Positions 1 to 8,856 of a stretch of 15,525 nt of DNA are shown piece by piece (within the stretch, counting starts at the first letter, position 1; each line of letters begins with the position of its first letter). The DNA comes from JBHIER01 sp046760705 [NCBI: bacterium] (lineage in GTDB: Bacteria > JBHIER01 > G020348925): positions 1 through 15,525 of the forward strand of contig JBHIER010000019.1 of NCBI GenBank assembly GCA_046760705.1, in the 5' to 3' direction. The translations under genes were made by a program, and so were the position numbers. The notes beneath the pieces were generated by a model. It worked only from the letters and a program-made list of their open reading frames with translations, was not told where the DNA came from and ran no database searches.

Positions 1-3000
1 CAGGGCCGGTTCCGCCAAAACCTGCTGGGCAAACGGGTCGACTACTCCGGCCGGTCGGTCATTGTGGTCGGACCGGAGCTCAAGTTGCATCAGTGCGGAC
101 TTCCCAAGAGCATGGCCCTCGAACTTTTTAAGCCCTTCATCATAAAGAAGCTGGAGGAGAGGGGATTTGTCCAGACGGTGAAAAGTGCTAAGCGATCGGT
201 GGAACGGGAAAAGCCGGAGGTGTGGGACATCTTGGATGAGATTATTAAGGATCACCCGGTCCTGTTGAACAGGGCCCCTACCCTTCACCGGCTCGGGATA
301 CAAGCCTTTCAGCCCATCCTGGTGGAGGGGAAGGCGATCCGTATCCACCCCCTGGTGTGCGCCGCCTTTAATGCCGATTTCGACGGCGACCAGATGGCGG
401 TTCACGTCCCCCTCTCCTTTGAGGCGCAGATCGAAGCGCAAGTGTTGATGCTCTCTTCCAACAACATTCTCTCTCCCGCTCACGGAAGGCCTTTGGCCAT
501 TCCCAGCCAGGATATAGTGTTGGGATGTTATTATTTGACGAAGAAGAAGCCCAGCCAGAAGGGGGAGGGTAAGATTTTTGCCAACACCGAGGAGGCGCTC
601 ATCGCTTACTACGCCGGTCAGATCGGATTGCACACGGCGATCAGAGTGAAACTGGGCAAAAACCTCGTGGAGACCACCGTCGGACGGATCCTCTTCAATC
701 AGATCGTGCCGGAGGAGCTCCAGTTTGTCAACGAGCTGATGGATAAAAGGAAGATGGAGAGCATCGTCGCCGATGCCTATCGGAAGCTGGGAGGGCACAG
801 GACGTGCCAGTTTCTCGATGATTTGAAAGCCATCGGATTTGAATACGCCACAAGAGCCGGGATCACGGTGGGGATCGATGATATCGTGATCCCCCCGGAG
901 AAGAAGAAGAAGATTGAGGAGGCCTACGGGTTGGTGGACCAGATTCAGATGCAATACAAAAGGGGGGTCATAACGGATGGGGAGCGGTACAACAAGATTA
1001 TCGATATCTGGACCCACACCACCAGTGAGATCTCCGAGGTGATGTTCGAAAGGCTCAGCGAGGCCGAAGCCGGGTTCAATCCGGTCTTCATGATGGCCGA
1101 TTCCGGCGCTCGGGGGAGCAAGGAACAGATCCGCCAACTGGCTGGAATGCGCGGGCTCATGGCCAAGCCTCAGAAGAAGATTGTGGGGCAAGTGGGCGAG
1201 ATTATTGAGACACCCATCACCTCAAACTTCCGCGAGGGGCTCTCTGTGTTGGAGTATTTCATCTCCACCCATGGGGCACGAAAGGGGCTGGCCGACACCG
1301 CCTTGAAGACGGCCGATGCAGGCTATCTCACCAGGAGATTGGTGGATGCCTCCCAAGATGTGATCATTACTGAGATCGACTGCGGAACCATTTTGGGATT
1401 GGATGTGGGAGCCTTAAAGGAGGGCGAAGAGGTGATTGAGCCTCTCGGCGACCGAATTTTGGGACGTGTCGCCCTGGAGGATGTGGAGGATCCTATTGCT
1501 GGAGAGGTTTTGGCCCCGGCCGGAGAGGAGATCGATGAGACGGCCGCCGCTCAGATTGCAGAAAGTGGGGTGGCGACGGTCAAAATCCGCTCCGTCTTGA
1601 CCTGTGAAGCTCGTCACGGTGTGTGCGCCAAGTGCTATGGACGCAACCTGGCCACAGGAGAGATGGTCAACCTCGGCGAGGCGGTGGGGGTGATGGCCGC
1701 TCAGAGCATCGGCGAGCCGGGCACACAATTGACCTTGAGGACCTTCCATATCGGTGGAACAGCCAGCCGGATCGCAGCTCAGTCCCAGATCACGGTGAAG
1801 GCCTCCGGAGTTGTCCACTATCATAAAGTGAAGGCGGTTCGGCGAGATGACGGCAATTACGTCGTCATCGATCGCAACGGGGAGCTCCACCTCAAGGACG
1901 ATAGAGACAGGATCAGGGCAAAGTACACGGTGCCATACGGCGCTGTGCTTCAGGTGGCCGATGGGGCCGAGGTGAAACAGGGCGATATCATCTTCGAGTG
2001 GGACCCCTATTCCAACGTCATACTCACCCATCAGGCCGGGACGGTCGAGTTTGTCGATATCCAGGAGGGGGTCACTGTCCGGGAGGAGACGGACGAGGCG
2101 ACAGGACTGCGCCAGCGGGTCATTATCGAGGACAAGGAGAAGGCCCTCAACCCCCATATCCATATCAGAGATGCTAAGGGCAGAAAGGTCGGCCACTACG
2201 CCGTGCCGGTCAGAGCCCACCTGCTCGTCCACGACGGAGACCGGGTCAAGGCCGGCGATATGTTGACCAAGATCCCCCGAGAGATCACCAAAACCAGGGA
2301 CATCACCGGGGGGCTGCCCCGGGTGGGAGAGCTCTTCGAGGCGCGGAAACCGAAGGATCCTGCCGTGGTCAGCGAGATCGATGGGGCGGTCAAGTTCGGC
2401 AAAGTGGTCAGAGGATCCAGGGAGGTCATCATCGTCGGAGAGAATGAGGAACGGACCTATCTCATCCCCTACGGCAAACACCTCCACGTCCATGATGGCG
2501 ATAGAGTCCTGGCCGGTGAGAGGCTGTCGGAGGGATCGATCAACCCCCACGACATCCTGCGCATCAAGGGCGTGAATGAGGTTCAGGAGTACCTGGTGAA
2601 CGAGATTCAGGAGGTCTATCGGCTCCAGGGCGTCCGGATCAACGACAAGCACGTGGAGGTGATCGTCCGCCAGATGCTGCAGAAGGTCAAGGTCGAGGAT
2701 CCGGGGGATACCACCTTCCTGGAAGGGGAACTGGTGGACAAGTTCCGGTTTCAAGAGGAGAACGAAAAAGTGATCGCCGAGGGGGGGGAACCGGCCACCT
2801 TTCAACCCCTGCTCTTGGGCATCACCAAAGCCTCGCTCTTAACCGACAGCTTCGTTTCAGCAGCCTCCTTCCAGGAGACCACCAGGGTGTTGACTGAAGC
2901 GGCCATCCATGGGAAGAGAGACCTGCTGCTCGGCCTGAAGGAGAACGTCATCATTGGCCATCTCATACCAGCCGGGACCGGACTGGAACGGTACCACCGA

Positions 3001-3069
3001 GTCAGGGTGAGCGATGACGAAGAGAACCTGGAGGCCGAAGAGAAGCCTGTGGTTCATGCGGCCAATTGA
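1..3069 (+). CDS. rpoC: RNA polymerase beta' subunit, C-terminal part (5' end cut by window edge)
   Basis: Beta' forms the catalytic half of the RNA polymerase active centre. The frame is open from base 1 with [20 protein letters not shown], the strongly conserved stretch that normally lies some 340 residues into the protein, so the N-terminal third is missing here. Visible landmarks are the Mg-binding NADFDGDQ at 370-393 (three Asp), the bridge helix from MADSGARGS to [10 protein letters not shown] (about 1090-1164), the second zinc site with Cys codons at 1381, 1603, 1624 and 1633, and the trigger-loop region [16 protein letters not shown] (about 1708-1755). The fragment is 1022 codons and ends in TGA at 3067-3069 after a short acidic tail. 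rpsL follows 14 bp later. The missing start is at the other end of the window (14529-15525); both pieces are probably one gene cut by opening a circular sequence. Identity is certain. Confidence 0.98.
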   Translation, partial: QGRFRQNLLGKRVDYSGRSVIVVGPELKLHQCGLPKSMALELFKPFIIKKLEERGFVQTVKSAKRSVEREKPEVWDILDEIIKDHPVLLNRAPTLHRLGIQAFQPILVEGKAIRIHPLVCAAFNADFDGDQMAVHVPLSFEAQIEAQVLMLSSNNILSPAHGRPLAIPSQDIVLGCYYLTKKKPSQKGEGKIFANTEEALIAYYAGQIGLHTAIRVKLGKNLVETTVGRILFNQIVPEELQFVNELMDKRKMESIVADAYRKLGGHRTCQFLDDLKAIGFEYATRAGITVGIDDIVIPPEKKKKIEEAYGLVDQIQMQYKRGVITDGERYNKIIDIWTHTTSEISEVMFERLSEAEAGFNPVFMMADSGARGSKEQIRQLAGMRGLMAKPQKKIVGQVGEIIETPITSNFREGLSVLEYFISTHGARKGLADTALKTADAGYLTRRLVDASQDVIITEIDCGTILGLDVGALKEGEEVIEPLGDRILGRVALEDVEDPIAGEVLAPAGEEIDETAAAQIAESGVATVKIRSVLTCEARHGVCAKCYGRNLATGEMVNLGEAVGVMAAQSIGEPGTQLTLRTFHIGGTASRIAAQSQITVKASGVVHYHKVKAVRRDDGNYVVIDRNGELHLKDDRDRIRAKYTVPYGAVLQVADGAEVKQGDIIFEWDPYSNVILTHQAGTVEFVDIQEGVTVREETDEATGLRQRVIIEDKEKALNPHIHIRDAKGRKVGHYAVPVRAHLLVHDGDRVKAGDMLTKIPREITKTRDITGGLPRVGELFEARKPKDPAVVSEIDGAVKFGKVVRGSREVIIVGENEERTYLIPYGKHLHVHDGDRVLAGERLSEGSINPHDILRIKGVNEVQEYLVNEIQEVYRLQGVRINDKHVEVIVRQMLQKVKVEDPGDTTFLEGELVDKFRFQEENEKVIAEGGEPATFQPLLLGITKASLLTDSFVSAASFQETTRVLTEAAIHGKRDLLLGLKENVIIGHLIPAGTGLERYHRVRVSDDEENLEAEEKPVVHAAN

Positions 3070-3083
3070 CGGAGGAAAACACG

Positions 3084-3455
3084 GTGACGATTCATCAACT
3101 CATACGCCAGGGACGGAAGAGGATTGGCAAGAAGAGGACCACCCCGGCTCTGATGGGCTCTCCTCAGAGGAGAGGGGTGTGCACCCGGGTCTATACGACT
3201 ACGCCGAAGAAGCCAAACTCGGCCCTGCGCAAGGTGGCCCGCGTCCGGTTGACCAGCGGTATGGAAGTCACCGCCTATATTCCAGGTGAAGGCCACAACT
3301 TGCAGGAGCATTCGATCGTCCTGATCCGGGGGGGGAGGGTCAAAGATCTGCCCGGAGTTCGGTATCATATCATCCGGGGGGCCTTGGACACAAGCGGCGT
3401 TCAGGAGCGTCGAAAGGGGCGCTCCAAGTACGGGGCAAAGAGACCGAAAGCATAA
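3084..3455 (+). CDS. rpsL: 30S ribosomal protein S12
   Basis: S12 sits at the decoding centre of the 30S subunit and helps monitor codon-anticodon pairing. The 123-residue product has the family's usual length. It contains [15 protein letters not shown], the loop whose lysine (E. coli K43) is the classic streptomycin-resistance site, and KDLPGVRYH with the lysine and the aspartate that RimO can methylthiolate; both lysines are wild type, so no rpsL streptomycin resistance is predicted. I chose GTG at 3084 because GGAGG at 3071-3075 lies eight bases upstream and it gives the normal N-terminus ([10 protein letters not shown]). An in-frame TTG at 3066 overlaps the rpoC stop and would place the SD inside the gene. 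The gene lies 14 bp after rpoC and 15 bp before rpsG, the standard str-operon order, so co-transcription with rpoBC is likely. Confidence 0.98.
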   Translation: MTIHQLIRQGRKRIGKKRTTPALMGSPQRRGVCTRVYTTTPKKPNSALRKVARVRLTSGMEVTAYIPGEGHNLQEHSIVLIRGGRVKDLPGVRYHIIRGALDTSGVQERRKGRSKYGAKRPKA

Positions 3456-3470
3456 CGGAGAGACTAAAGC

Positions 3471-3941
3471 ATGCCCAGAAGGAAGAGAGTGACGCGGCGG
3501 GAGATTCTGCCGGACCCCAAATTTGGTGACGTTCTGGTGAGCCAATTTATCAGCGGGCTCATGAGGAGAGGTAAAAAGAGTCTGGCAGAGCGGATCTTTT
3601 ACACCGCCCTGTCCGAAATCGAGAAGAGAACAGGGCAGGATGGGCTGGCCGTCTTTCAGAAAGCGGTCAATAATGTGAAGCCGGTGCTTGAGGTGAAATC
3701 CCGGCGGGTGGGCGGAGCAACCTACCAGGTGCCCATGGAGGTGAGGCCCAACCGCCGCACCGCTCTGGCCATCCGGTGGATCATCTCCTATACCAAAGCC
3801 CGGTCGGAGCACACTATGGCACAAAAATTGGCCGGGGAGCTGATCGCGGCCTCAAAAAATGAGGGGGCCTCGATCAAAAAGAGAGAAGACACGCACAAAA
3901 TGGCTGAGGCAAATAAAGCCTTCGCCCATTACCGGTGGTAA
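3471..3941 (+). CDS. rpsG: 30S ribosomal protein S7
   Basis: S7 is a primary 16S rRNA binder that nucleates the 30S head and contacts the E-site tRNA; in E. coli it also represses translation of its own operon. The product is 156 residues, the usual length. It begins [18 protein letters not shown] and has the family core [20 protein letters not shown], then [14 protein letters not shown], ending in AHYRW. The ATG at 3471 has GGAGAG eight bases upstream (3457-3462). fusA starts 11 bp after the stop, so the two are probably translationally coupled, as in the str operon of other bacteria. Confidence 0.98.
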   Translation: MPRRKRVTRREILPDPKFGDVLVSQFISGLMRRGKKSLAERIFYTALSEIEKRTGQDGLAVFQKAVNNVKPVLEVKSRRVGGATYQVPMEVRPNRRTALAIRWIISYTKARSEHTMAQKLAGELIAASKNEGASIKKREDTHKMAEANKAFAHYRW

Positions 3942-3952
3942 CTAGACGAGAC

Positions 3953-6082
3953 ATGGAAGTCAAGGATATGGGGCGACAGTTTCCGCTGGATCGGACCCGG
4001 AACATCGGGATCATGGCTCATATCGACGCCGGAAAGACCACCACCACGGAGCGGATCCTCTACTATACGGGACGTGTGCACAGGATGGGGGAGGTGGACG
4101 ATGGAGCGGCCACGATGGACTGGATGGAGCAGGAGAAGGAGCGGGGCATCACGATCACCTCGGCGGCTACGACCTGCTATTGGCGGGATCACCGCATCAA
4201 CATTATTGACACGCCCGGGCACGTCGATTTCACTGTGGAGGTGGAGCGGTCTTTGAGGGTGCTCGATGGCGCTGTGGCCATCTTCTGCGCTGTCGGAGGG
4301 GTGGAGCCGCAGTCGGAGACCGTATGGCGCCAGGCCAACACATATCATATTCCGCGCATCGCCTTTGTCAACAAGATGGATCGAATGGGAGCGGACTTCA
4401 AAGAGGTCGTCTCCATGATGCAAAAGAGATTGGGAGCCAACGCAGTGCCCATCCAACTGCCGGTGGGATCGGGCGAGATCTTCACCGGAATTATCGATCT
4501 GGTCAAGATGAAGGCCTACTTTTACCACGAGGAGAGTCTGGGGGCGACGTACGTCGAAGACAAAATTCCCGACGATCTCTTTGAGCAAGCAAAGTCCTAC
4601 CGGGAGGCGATGATCGAGGCGGTCTGCGAGTATGATGATCTGTTGATGGAGAAATTTGTAGAGGGGCAGCAGGCCAACGAGACCGAGATCCGATCGGCCT
4701 TGCGAAGGGCGACTCTTGACATTCGGATCGTGCCGGTCTTGTGCGGGTCGGCCATCAGGAATAAGGGGGTTCAGAAACTGCTGGATGCGATCGTGGAGCT
4801 CCTTCCTTCACCTTTCGATGTTCCGCCGATTCGTGGGATAAACCCCTTCACCAACAAGGAGGAGACCCGACCCTCTGACAACGGTGCTCCCTTCTCGGCC
4901 CTGGCTTTCAAGATCATGACCGATCCGTACGTGGGCCGGTTGACCTTTCTGAGGGTCTATTCAGGGAAGGTGAAGGTGGGGGATATGGTTTACAACACCA
5001 CCCACCAGAAGAAGGAGCGGTTCGGCCGGTTCCTGCAGATGCACGCCAACAAACGTGAGGACTGCACGGAGCTGTATGCGGGGGACATTGCCGCCGTCGT
5101 CGGCTTGAAGAGGACCTTCACCGGAGATACGGTGTGCGATCCCAAGGCCCCCATCCTCTTGGAATCGATGCAATTTCCCAACTCGGTCATCTCCGTGGCC
5201 GTCGAACCGAAGACCAAAGCGGACGAGGAGAAACTTTCAGCCTCCTTGCAGAAGCTGGCTGAAGAGGACCCGACCTTCAGGGTGTCAGTGGACGAGGAGA
5301 CGGGCCAAACCATTATCTCTGGAATGGGGGAGCTGCATCTGGAGGTTCTCACCGATAGGCTCGTGCGGGAGTTTAAGGTGGAGGCCAAGGTGGGGAAACC
5401 TCAGGTGGCTTACAGGGAGACCATTACAAAGAGGGTCCGAAGTGAAGGCCGGTTCGTCCGGCAGACCGGCGGGAAGGGTCAATATGGGCATGTGTGGCTG
5501 GAGTTGGAACCTCTGCCCCCGGGAAGCGGATTCAAGTTCGAAAGCGCCATAGTCGGGGGGACCATTCCCAAAGAGTTCATCCCGGCCGTGGCAAAGGGTG
5601 TGAGGGAGGCTATGGAGGGAGGGGTCTTGGCCGGCTATCCTCTCCAGGACATTCAAGCCACCCTGGTCGATGGCTCCTACCACGAGGTGGACTCCTCGGA
5701 GATCGCTTTCAAGATAGCCGGCTCTCTGGCCCTCAAAGATGGGGCCAAGAAGGGTGATCCGGTGCTTCTTGAGCCGATTATGGCAGTTGAAGTGGTCGTG
5801 CCGGAGGAGTACTTGGGAGAGGTGGTCAAGGACGTGAGCGGTCGCCGAGGGAAGATGGAAGGGGTCACCTCCCGGGCCGGGGCTCAAGTTGTCTCCGCCA
5901 AAGTGCCCCTGCGCGAGATGTTCGGCTACGCCACCAGCCTGCGCTCCCTGACTCAGGGCAGAGCTGTTTACACGATGCAGTTTGACCATTATCAAAAGAT
6001 ACCCGAGCAGATCTCTGAGGCCATATTGTCCCAGGGCAAGAGGGGCCTCTGGACGTCTGCAAGGACTTTAGAGTGGAGGTGA
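3953..6082 (+). CDS. fusA: Elongation factor G
   Basis: EF-G is the GTPase that moves tRNAs and mRNA through the ribosome after peptide transfer and helps recycle ribosomes with RRF. With the start used here it is 709 residues. The G-domain motifs are AHIDAGKT (22-29), RGITI (64-68), DTPGH (86-90) and NKMD (140-143). Later domains include [15 protein letters not shown], the domain III segment [15 protein letters not shown], and domain IV with [11 protein letters not shown] and [11 protein letters not shown]. The start is uncertain: ATG 3953, ATG 3968 and GTG 3935 are all in frame, and none has a strong SD. ATG 3953 is preferred for its spacing after rpsG; ATG 3968 ([14 protein letters not shown]) fits the family almost as well. 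The C-terminus runs about 15 residues past the usual end (SEAILSQ) to TLEWR, and those codons contain the tuf ribosome-binding site. Confidence 0.97.
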   Translation: MEVKDMGRQFPLDRTRNIGIMAHIDAGKTTTTERILYYTGRVHRMGEVDDGAATMDWMEQEKERGITITSAATTCYWRDHRINIIDTPGHVDFTVEVERSLRVLDGAVAIFCAVGGVEPQSETVWRQANTYHIPRIAFVNKMDRMGADFKEVVSMMQKRLGANAVPIQLPVGSGEIFTGIIDLVKMKAYFYHEESLGATYVEDKIPDDLFEQAKSYREAMIEAVCEYDDLLMEKFVEGQQANETEIRSALRRATLDIRIVPVLCGSAIRNKGVQKLLDAIVELLPSPFDVPPIRGINPFTNKEETRPSDNGAPFSALAFKIMTDPYVGRLTFLRVYSGKVKVGDMVYNTTHQKKERFGRFLQMHANKREDCTELYAGDIAAVVGLKRTFTGDTVCDPKAPILLESMQFPNSVISVAVEPKTKADEEKLSASLQKLAEEDPTFRVSVDEETGQTIISGMGELHLEVLTDRLVREFKVEAKVGKPQVAYRETITKRVRSEGRFVRQTGGKGQYGHVWLELEPLPPGSGFKFESAIVGGTIPKEFIPAVAKGVREAMEGGVLAGYPLQDIQATLVDGSYHEVDSSEIAFKIAGSLALKDGAKKGDPVLLEPIMAVEVVVPEEYLGEVVKDVSGRRGKMEGVTSRAGAQVVSAKVPLREMFGYATSLRSLTQGRAVYTMQFDHYQKIPEQISEAILSQGKRGLWTSARTLEWR

Positions 6083-6091
6083 GAGAAGATC

Positions 6092-7297
6092 ATGGCCAAG
6101 CCGAAGTTTGAGCGGACGAAGCCGCATGTGAACATTGGGACCATAGGGCATGTGGATCATGGCAAGACGACGTTGACGGCGGCGATCACGTTGGTCTTGA
6201 ATCGGAAGGGGTTGGCCGATGCGCGCACTTTCGATTCGATAGACAATGCGCCGGAGGAGAAGGAGCGGGGGTTGACGATAGCGGTGGCGCATGTGGAGTA
6301 TGAGACGGAGAGGCGGCATTATGCGCACATAGATTGTCCTGGGCATGCCGATTATGTGAAGAATATGATCACCGGGGCGGCGCAGATGGATGGGGCGATA
6401 CTGGTGGTCTCGGCCGCTGATGGGCCGATGCCGCAGACGCGGGAGCACGTGCTGTTGGCCCGGCAGGTGAATGTGCCCTACATTGTGGTATTTTTGAACA
6501 AGGTGGACATGGTGGATGATCCGGAGTTGCTGGAGTTGGTGGAGTTGGAGGTACGGGAGTTGTTGTCGCAGTACGAGTTTCCTGGGGATGAGGTGCCGGT
6601 GATCAAGGGGAGTGCGCTGCGGGCGATGACCGAGGCGCTCAAGCCTGAGGTGGCCGATTCGGAGGAGTTTGGGTGTGTCTACGAGGTGATGGATGCGATA
6701 GACGAGTATGTGCCGACGCCGGAGCGGGACATTGACAAGCCGTTTTTGATGCCTGTGGAAGATGTGTTTAGCATCACGGGCCGGGGGACAGTGGGTACGG
6801 GTCGGGTGGAGCGGGGGATAGTGAAGGTGGGCGATGAGGTGGAGGTTGTGGGGATACGGGAGACGCGCAAGACGGTGTGCACCGGGGTGGAGATGTTTCG
6901 GAAGATACTGGATCAGGGTCAGGCCGGGGACAACATCGGGGTGCTGTTGCGAGGGGTGGACAAGGATGAGTTGGAGCGGGGGATGGTGGTGGCAGCGCCT
7001 GGGTCGATCACGCCTCACCGGAGGTTTAAGGGTGAGGTGTATGTTTTGACGAAGGAGGAGGGTGGTCGTCACACGCCTTTTTTCAATGGCTATCGGCCGC
7101 AGTTCTATTTTCGGACGACGGATGTGACCGGTGGGGTGCAGTTGCCGGAGGGGGTGGAGATGGTGATGCCTGGGGACAATGTGAGCATGGAGGTGGGGCT
7201 GATTACGCCCATAGCCATGGAGGAGGGGCTGCGGTTTGCCATCCGGGAGGGAGGCCGGACCGTCGGGGCCGGGGTGGTGGCTGAAATCTTAGACTAG
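6092..7297 (+). CDS. tuf: Elongation factor Tu
   Basis: EF-Tu delivers aminoacyl-tRNA to the ribosome as a GTP complex. The 401-residue product has GHVDHGKT (19-26), RGLTI (59-63, normally RGITI), DCPGH (81-85, with catalytic His85) and NKVD (136-139). Domain II has [13 protein letters not shown] and domain [25 protein letters not shown] and [15 protein letters not shown]. The SD GGAGGTGA (6075-6082) lies inside the end of fusA, nine bases before the ATG. Codon choice differs from the neighbours: about half of the isoleucines are ATA, and GTG, GCG, ACG, GGG and TTG dominate, whereas fusA uses more ATC, GCC, ACC and GTC. The last ~90 bases look more like the neighbours. Genomes with this order usually have two tuf genes, one after fusA and one before rpmG. 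Only one is seen here, so it may be a collapsed or mosaic copy. Confidence 0.97.
   Translation: MAKPKFERTKPHVNIGTIGHVDHGKTTLTAAITLVLNRKGLADARTFDSIDNAPEEKERGLTIAVAHVEYETERRHYAHIDCPGHADYVKNMITGAAQMDGAILVVSAADGPMPQTREHVLLARQVNVPYIVVFLNKVDMVDDPELLELVELEVRELLSQYEFPGDEVPVIKGSALRAMTEALKPEVADSEEFGCVYEVMDAIDEYVPTPERDIDKPFLMPVEDVFSITGRGTVGTGRVERGIVKVGDEVEVVGIRETRKTVCTGVEMFRKILDQGQAGDNIGVLLRGVDKDELERGMVVAAPGSITPHRRFKGEVYVLTKEEGGRHTPFFNGYRPQFYFRTTDVTGGVQLPEGVEMVMPGDNVSMEVGLITPIAMEEGLRFAIREGGRTVGAGVVAEILD
6783..6817 (+). other. G-quadruplex-type run in tuf
   Basis: The coding strand has five G-tracts of three or more bases: 6783-6787, 6793-6795, 6799-6801, 6804-6806 and 6813-6817, with loops of 5, 3, 2 and 6 bases. 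This meets the usual G3+N1-7 motif. It encodes the conserved domain II loop [13 protein letters not shown], so it may simply follow from G-ending codon choice. Folding in mRNA or DNA is not shown. Confidence 0.4.
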
Positions 7298-7327
7298 AGA
7301 GAGAATAAATACAAGACGAGAGAAGCC

Positions 7328-7477
7328 GTGAGGGATCTGGTTACACTGGCGTGCACAGAATGCAAGAGACGGAACTATACCACGACCAAGAACAGGAGAA
7401 AACGCCCGGATAGAGTGGAGTATAAGAAGTACTGCCGTTTTTGCAACAGACACACGCTCCACAAGGAGACGAGATGA
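7328..7477 (+). CDS. rpmG: 50S ribosomal protein L33 (zinc-binding type)
   Basis: L33 is a small 50S protein near the E site. The 49-residue product reads [20 protein letters not shown] at its start and has two CxxC pairs, C9/C12 and C36/C39, the zinc-binding form rather than the cysteine-free paralogue. Length and the TLACTEC...KNRRKRPDR...[14 protein letters not shown] pattern match the family. The start is GTG at 7328, the only sensible start in this frame; a modest purine-rich GAGAG lies upstream. It lies 30 bp after tuf and 44 bp before tRNA-Trp, the widespread tuf-rpmG-trnW-secE order. Confidence 0.95.
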   Translation: MRDLVTLACTECKRRNYTTTKNRRKRPDRVEYKKYCRFCNRHTLHKETR

Positions 7478-7521
7478 CGCCAAAGCGGACCGGATCCTCC
7501 TGCGGTTCGATGATCGAAGGT

Positions 7522-7598
7522 AGGCCTGTAGCTCTAACGGTTAGAGCGCCGGTCTCCAAAACCGGATGTTGGGGGTTCGAATCCCTCCAGGCCTGCCA
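7522..7598 (+). tRNA. trnW: tRNA-Trp (anticodon CCA)
   Basis: A 77-nt cloverleaf with encoded CCA. The acceptor stem is AGGCCTG (7522-7528) with CAGGCCT (7588-7594), discriminator G at 7595 and CCA at 7596-7598. The D arm is GCTC/GAGC (7531-7534, 7544-7547). The anticodon stem is CCGGT/ACCGG (7549-7553, 7561-7565) with loop CTCCAAA, giving anticodon CCA at 7556-7558. The T arm is GGGGG/CCCTC (one G-T wobble) around TTCGAAT (7576-7582). Its place between rpmG and secE is conserved in many bacteria, and it is probably processed from the operon transcript. Confidence 0.97.
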
Positions 7599-7637
7599 GC
7601 GTTCGAAAGAGCAATTCGACCTGCGGAAAGTCAGGCA

Positions 7638-7823
7638 GTGTTAAAGAAGATCACAAAGTTTTTTCAGGAAGTCCGGGTGGAGATGTCGAAAGTGGCCTGG
7701 CCCACAAGAGAGGAACTCTTAGCTTCGGCCAAAGTGGTGATTGTCATCTCACTCCTGTTCGCGCTCTATATATTTATTGTGGATACGGGCTTGTCCAAGA
7801 TTATGGGAATAATTTTGAAATGA
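7638..7823 (+). CDS. secE: Protein translocase subunit SecE
   Basis: SecE clamps SecY in the SecYEG channel that exports unfolded proteins across the inner membrane. The product is 61 residues, the short single-span form. A cytoplasmic amphipathic segment contains the family motif VEMSKVAWPTREEL, followed by one hydrophobic helix (about residues 31-54, VVIVISLLFALYIFIVDTGL). The start is GTG at 7638, giving the usual LKKITKFFQEVR N-terminus; GGAAAG at 7625-7630 could serve as SD. Reading further upstream in frame runs into the tRNA, so longer versions are unlikely. It lies 39 bp after tRNA-Trp and 45 bp before nusG, its conserved partner. Confidence 0.95.
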   Translation: MLKKITKFFQEVRVEMSKVAWPTREELLASAKVVIVISLLFALYIFIVDTGLSKIMGIILK

Positions 7824-7824
7824 A

Positions 7825-7854
7825 GAAGGGTTCAGAGAAGTTTTATGGCCCTTC
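7825..7854 (+). promoter_or_regulatory. Inverted repeat between secE and nusG
   Basis: GAAGGG (7825-7830) can pair with CCCTTC (7849-7854), plus two possible G-U pairs inside, around a loop of about 14-18 bases. It ends directly before the nusG SD (AAGGA, 7855-7859). There is no U-tract, so it is not a terminator; it might modulate nusG translation or be chance. Confidence 0.25.
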
Positions 7855-7868
7855 AAGGAAGTGTCTGT

Positions 7869-8399
7869 ATGGAGAAACGCTGGTACGTGATTCACACCTA
7901 TTCTGGGCATGAGAGCAAGGTGAAGACGATTCTGGAAAGGGAGATCACAGCCCAGGGGATGGAGGAGAAGATCACCAACGTGATCATTCCCACCGAAGAG
8001 GTGGTTGAGATGAAGAACGGAAAAAAGACCACCTCTGCGAAGAAATTTCTCCCCAGCTACATCTTGGTTGAGATGGAGATGACCAAAGAGACATGGCACC
8101 TGGTGAGAAACACCCCTGGGGTGACCAGCTTTGTGAGCGCCGGGGACAAACCGCAAGCCCTTCGCCCTGAAGAGGTGGAGCGGATTATGGCTCAAATGGA
8201 TCGGACGAGGGCCAAGGCAGCCGCGGAGATCCCCTTCAAGGTCGGCGATGCGGTCAAGGTCATCGATGGGCCCTTTACCGATTTCTCCGGGGTGGTTAAT
8301 GAGATCAACCCTGAACGGGGGAAACTGAAGGTGATGGTCAGTATTTTCGGGCGGTCGACGCCCCTCGAATTGAACCTCTTGCAGGTGAAGAGCGTGTAA
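7869..8399 (+). CDS. nusG: Transcription elongation/antitermination factor NusG
   Basis: NusG binds the polymerase clamp (RpoC/RpoB) and influences pausing, Rho termination and transcription-translation coupling through S10. The 176-residue product has the NGN domain (about 1-110), starting [15 protein letters not shown] and including [12 protein letters not shown] and NTPGVTSFV, then a linker and a KOW domain (about 120-176) with [17 protein letters not shown]. No extra domain is inserted between them. ATG 7869 has AAGGA nine bases upstream and gives the standard N-terminus; an in-frame ATG at 7845 would add eight residues atypical for the family. rplK begins two bases after the stop. Confidence 0.97.
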   Translation: MEKRWYVIHTYSGHESKVKTILEREITAQGMEEKITNVIIPTEEVVEMKNGKKTTSAKKFLPSYILVEMEMTKETWHLVRNTPGVTSFVSAGDKPQALRPEEVERIMAQMDRTRAKAAAEIPFKVGDAVKVIDGPFTDFSGVVNEINPERGKLKVMVSIFGRSTPLELNLLQVKSV

Positions 8400-8401
8400 T
8401 T

Positions 8402-8827
8402 ATGGCCAAAAAAGTGCTTGGGTCTATTAAACTGCATATCCCCGCTGGAAATGCCAATCCGGCCCCACCGGTGGGGCCAGCCCTGGGTCAATACGGGGTC
8501 AATATTATGGAGTTCTGCAAGGCGTTCAATGAGAAGACCCGCGGGGAGGTGGGTATGATCATTCCGGTTGTGATCACGGTCTACGCTGATCGGACCTTTT
8601 CCTTTATTACTAAGACACCACCGGCAGCGGTCTTGCTGAAGAAAGCCGCCGGCATTGCCAAAGCTTCAGGTGAACCCAATCGCATCAAGATCGGGAAGGT
8701 AACCGGAGAGCACATTCGCGAAATTGCCCAGCTCAAAATGCCAGATCTCAATGCTGTGGACCTCGAGGGAGCCGTGCGGATGATCGAGGGAACGGCCAGG
8801 AGTATGGGCATCGAGATTGAAGGATGA
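8402..8827 (+). CDS. rplK: 50S ribosomal protein L11
   Basis: L11 forms the base of the ribosomal stalk with 23S rRNA, where EF-G and EF-Tu act; it is the thiostrepton target region and is needed for RelA response. The 141 residues match the family exactly. The proline-rich N-terminal loop [10 protein letters not shown] (about 21-30) binds the antibiotic, and the C-terminal rRNA-binding part has [14 protein letters not shown] and [12 protein letters not shown]. The ATG is two bases after nusG, with AGGTGA (8383-8388) inside nusG, so translation is probably coupled. This leaves no room for a separate rplK leader, where E. coli keeps the L1 autoregulation site. Confidence 0.98.
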   Translation: MAKKVLGSIKLHIPAGNANPAPPVGPALGQYGVNIMEFCKAFNEKTRGEVGMIIPVVITVYADRTFSFITKTPPAAVLLKKAAGIAKASGEPNRIKIGKVTGEHIREIAQLKMPDLNAVDLEGAVRMIEGTARSMGIEIEG

Positions 8828-8856
8828 TATTCTCTGGATAATTTTGGGGAATTTGG

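Noticed and set aside
1414-2805. Long antisense open frame (463 codons) opposite rpoC
   Set aside because: It is the mirror of a strongly conserved gene in a GC-rich sequence, lacks a recognisable domain or SD, and is rich in Leu/Asp/His as expected from complementing rpoC codons.
3066-3083. Upstream TTG start for rpsL
   Set aside because: It overlaps the rpoC stop, has no SD of its own, and adds residues absent from S12; GTG 3084 has a well-placed GGAGG.
6068-7072. Antisense open frame (334 codons) opposite tuf
   Set aside because: Composition is dominated by Arg, His, Leu and Pro, produced by the G-rich tuf codons on the other strand; no family recognised.
8817-8842. TTGAAG and GATAAT before rplA as a possible promoter
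   Set aside because: The spacer is only 14 bases and there is no extended -10 TGn, so sigma-70 use is doubtful.
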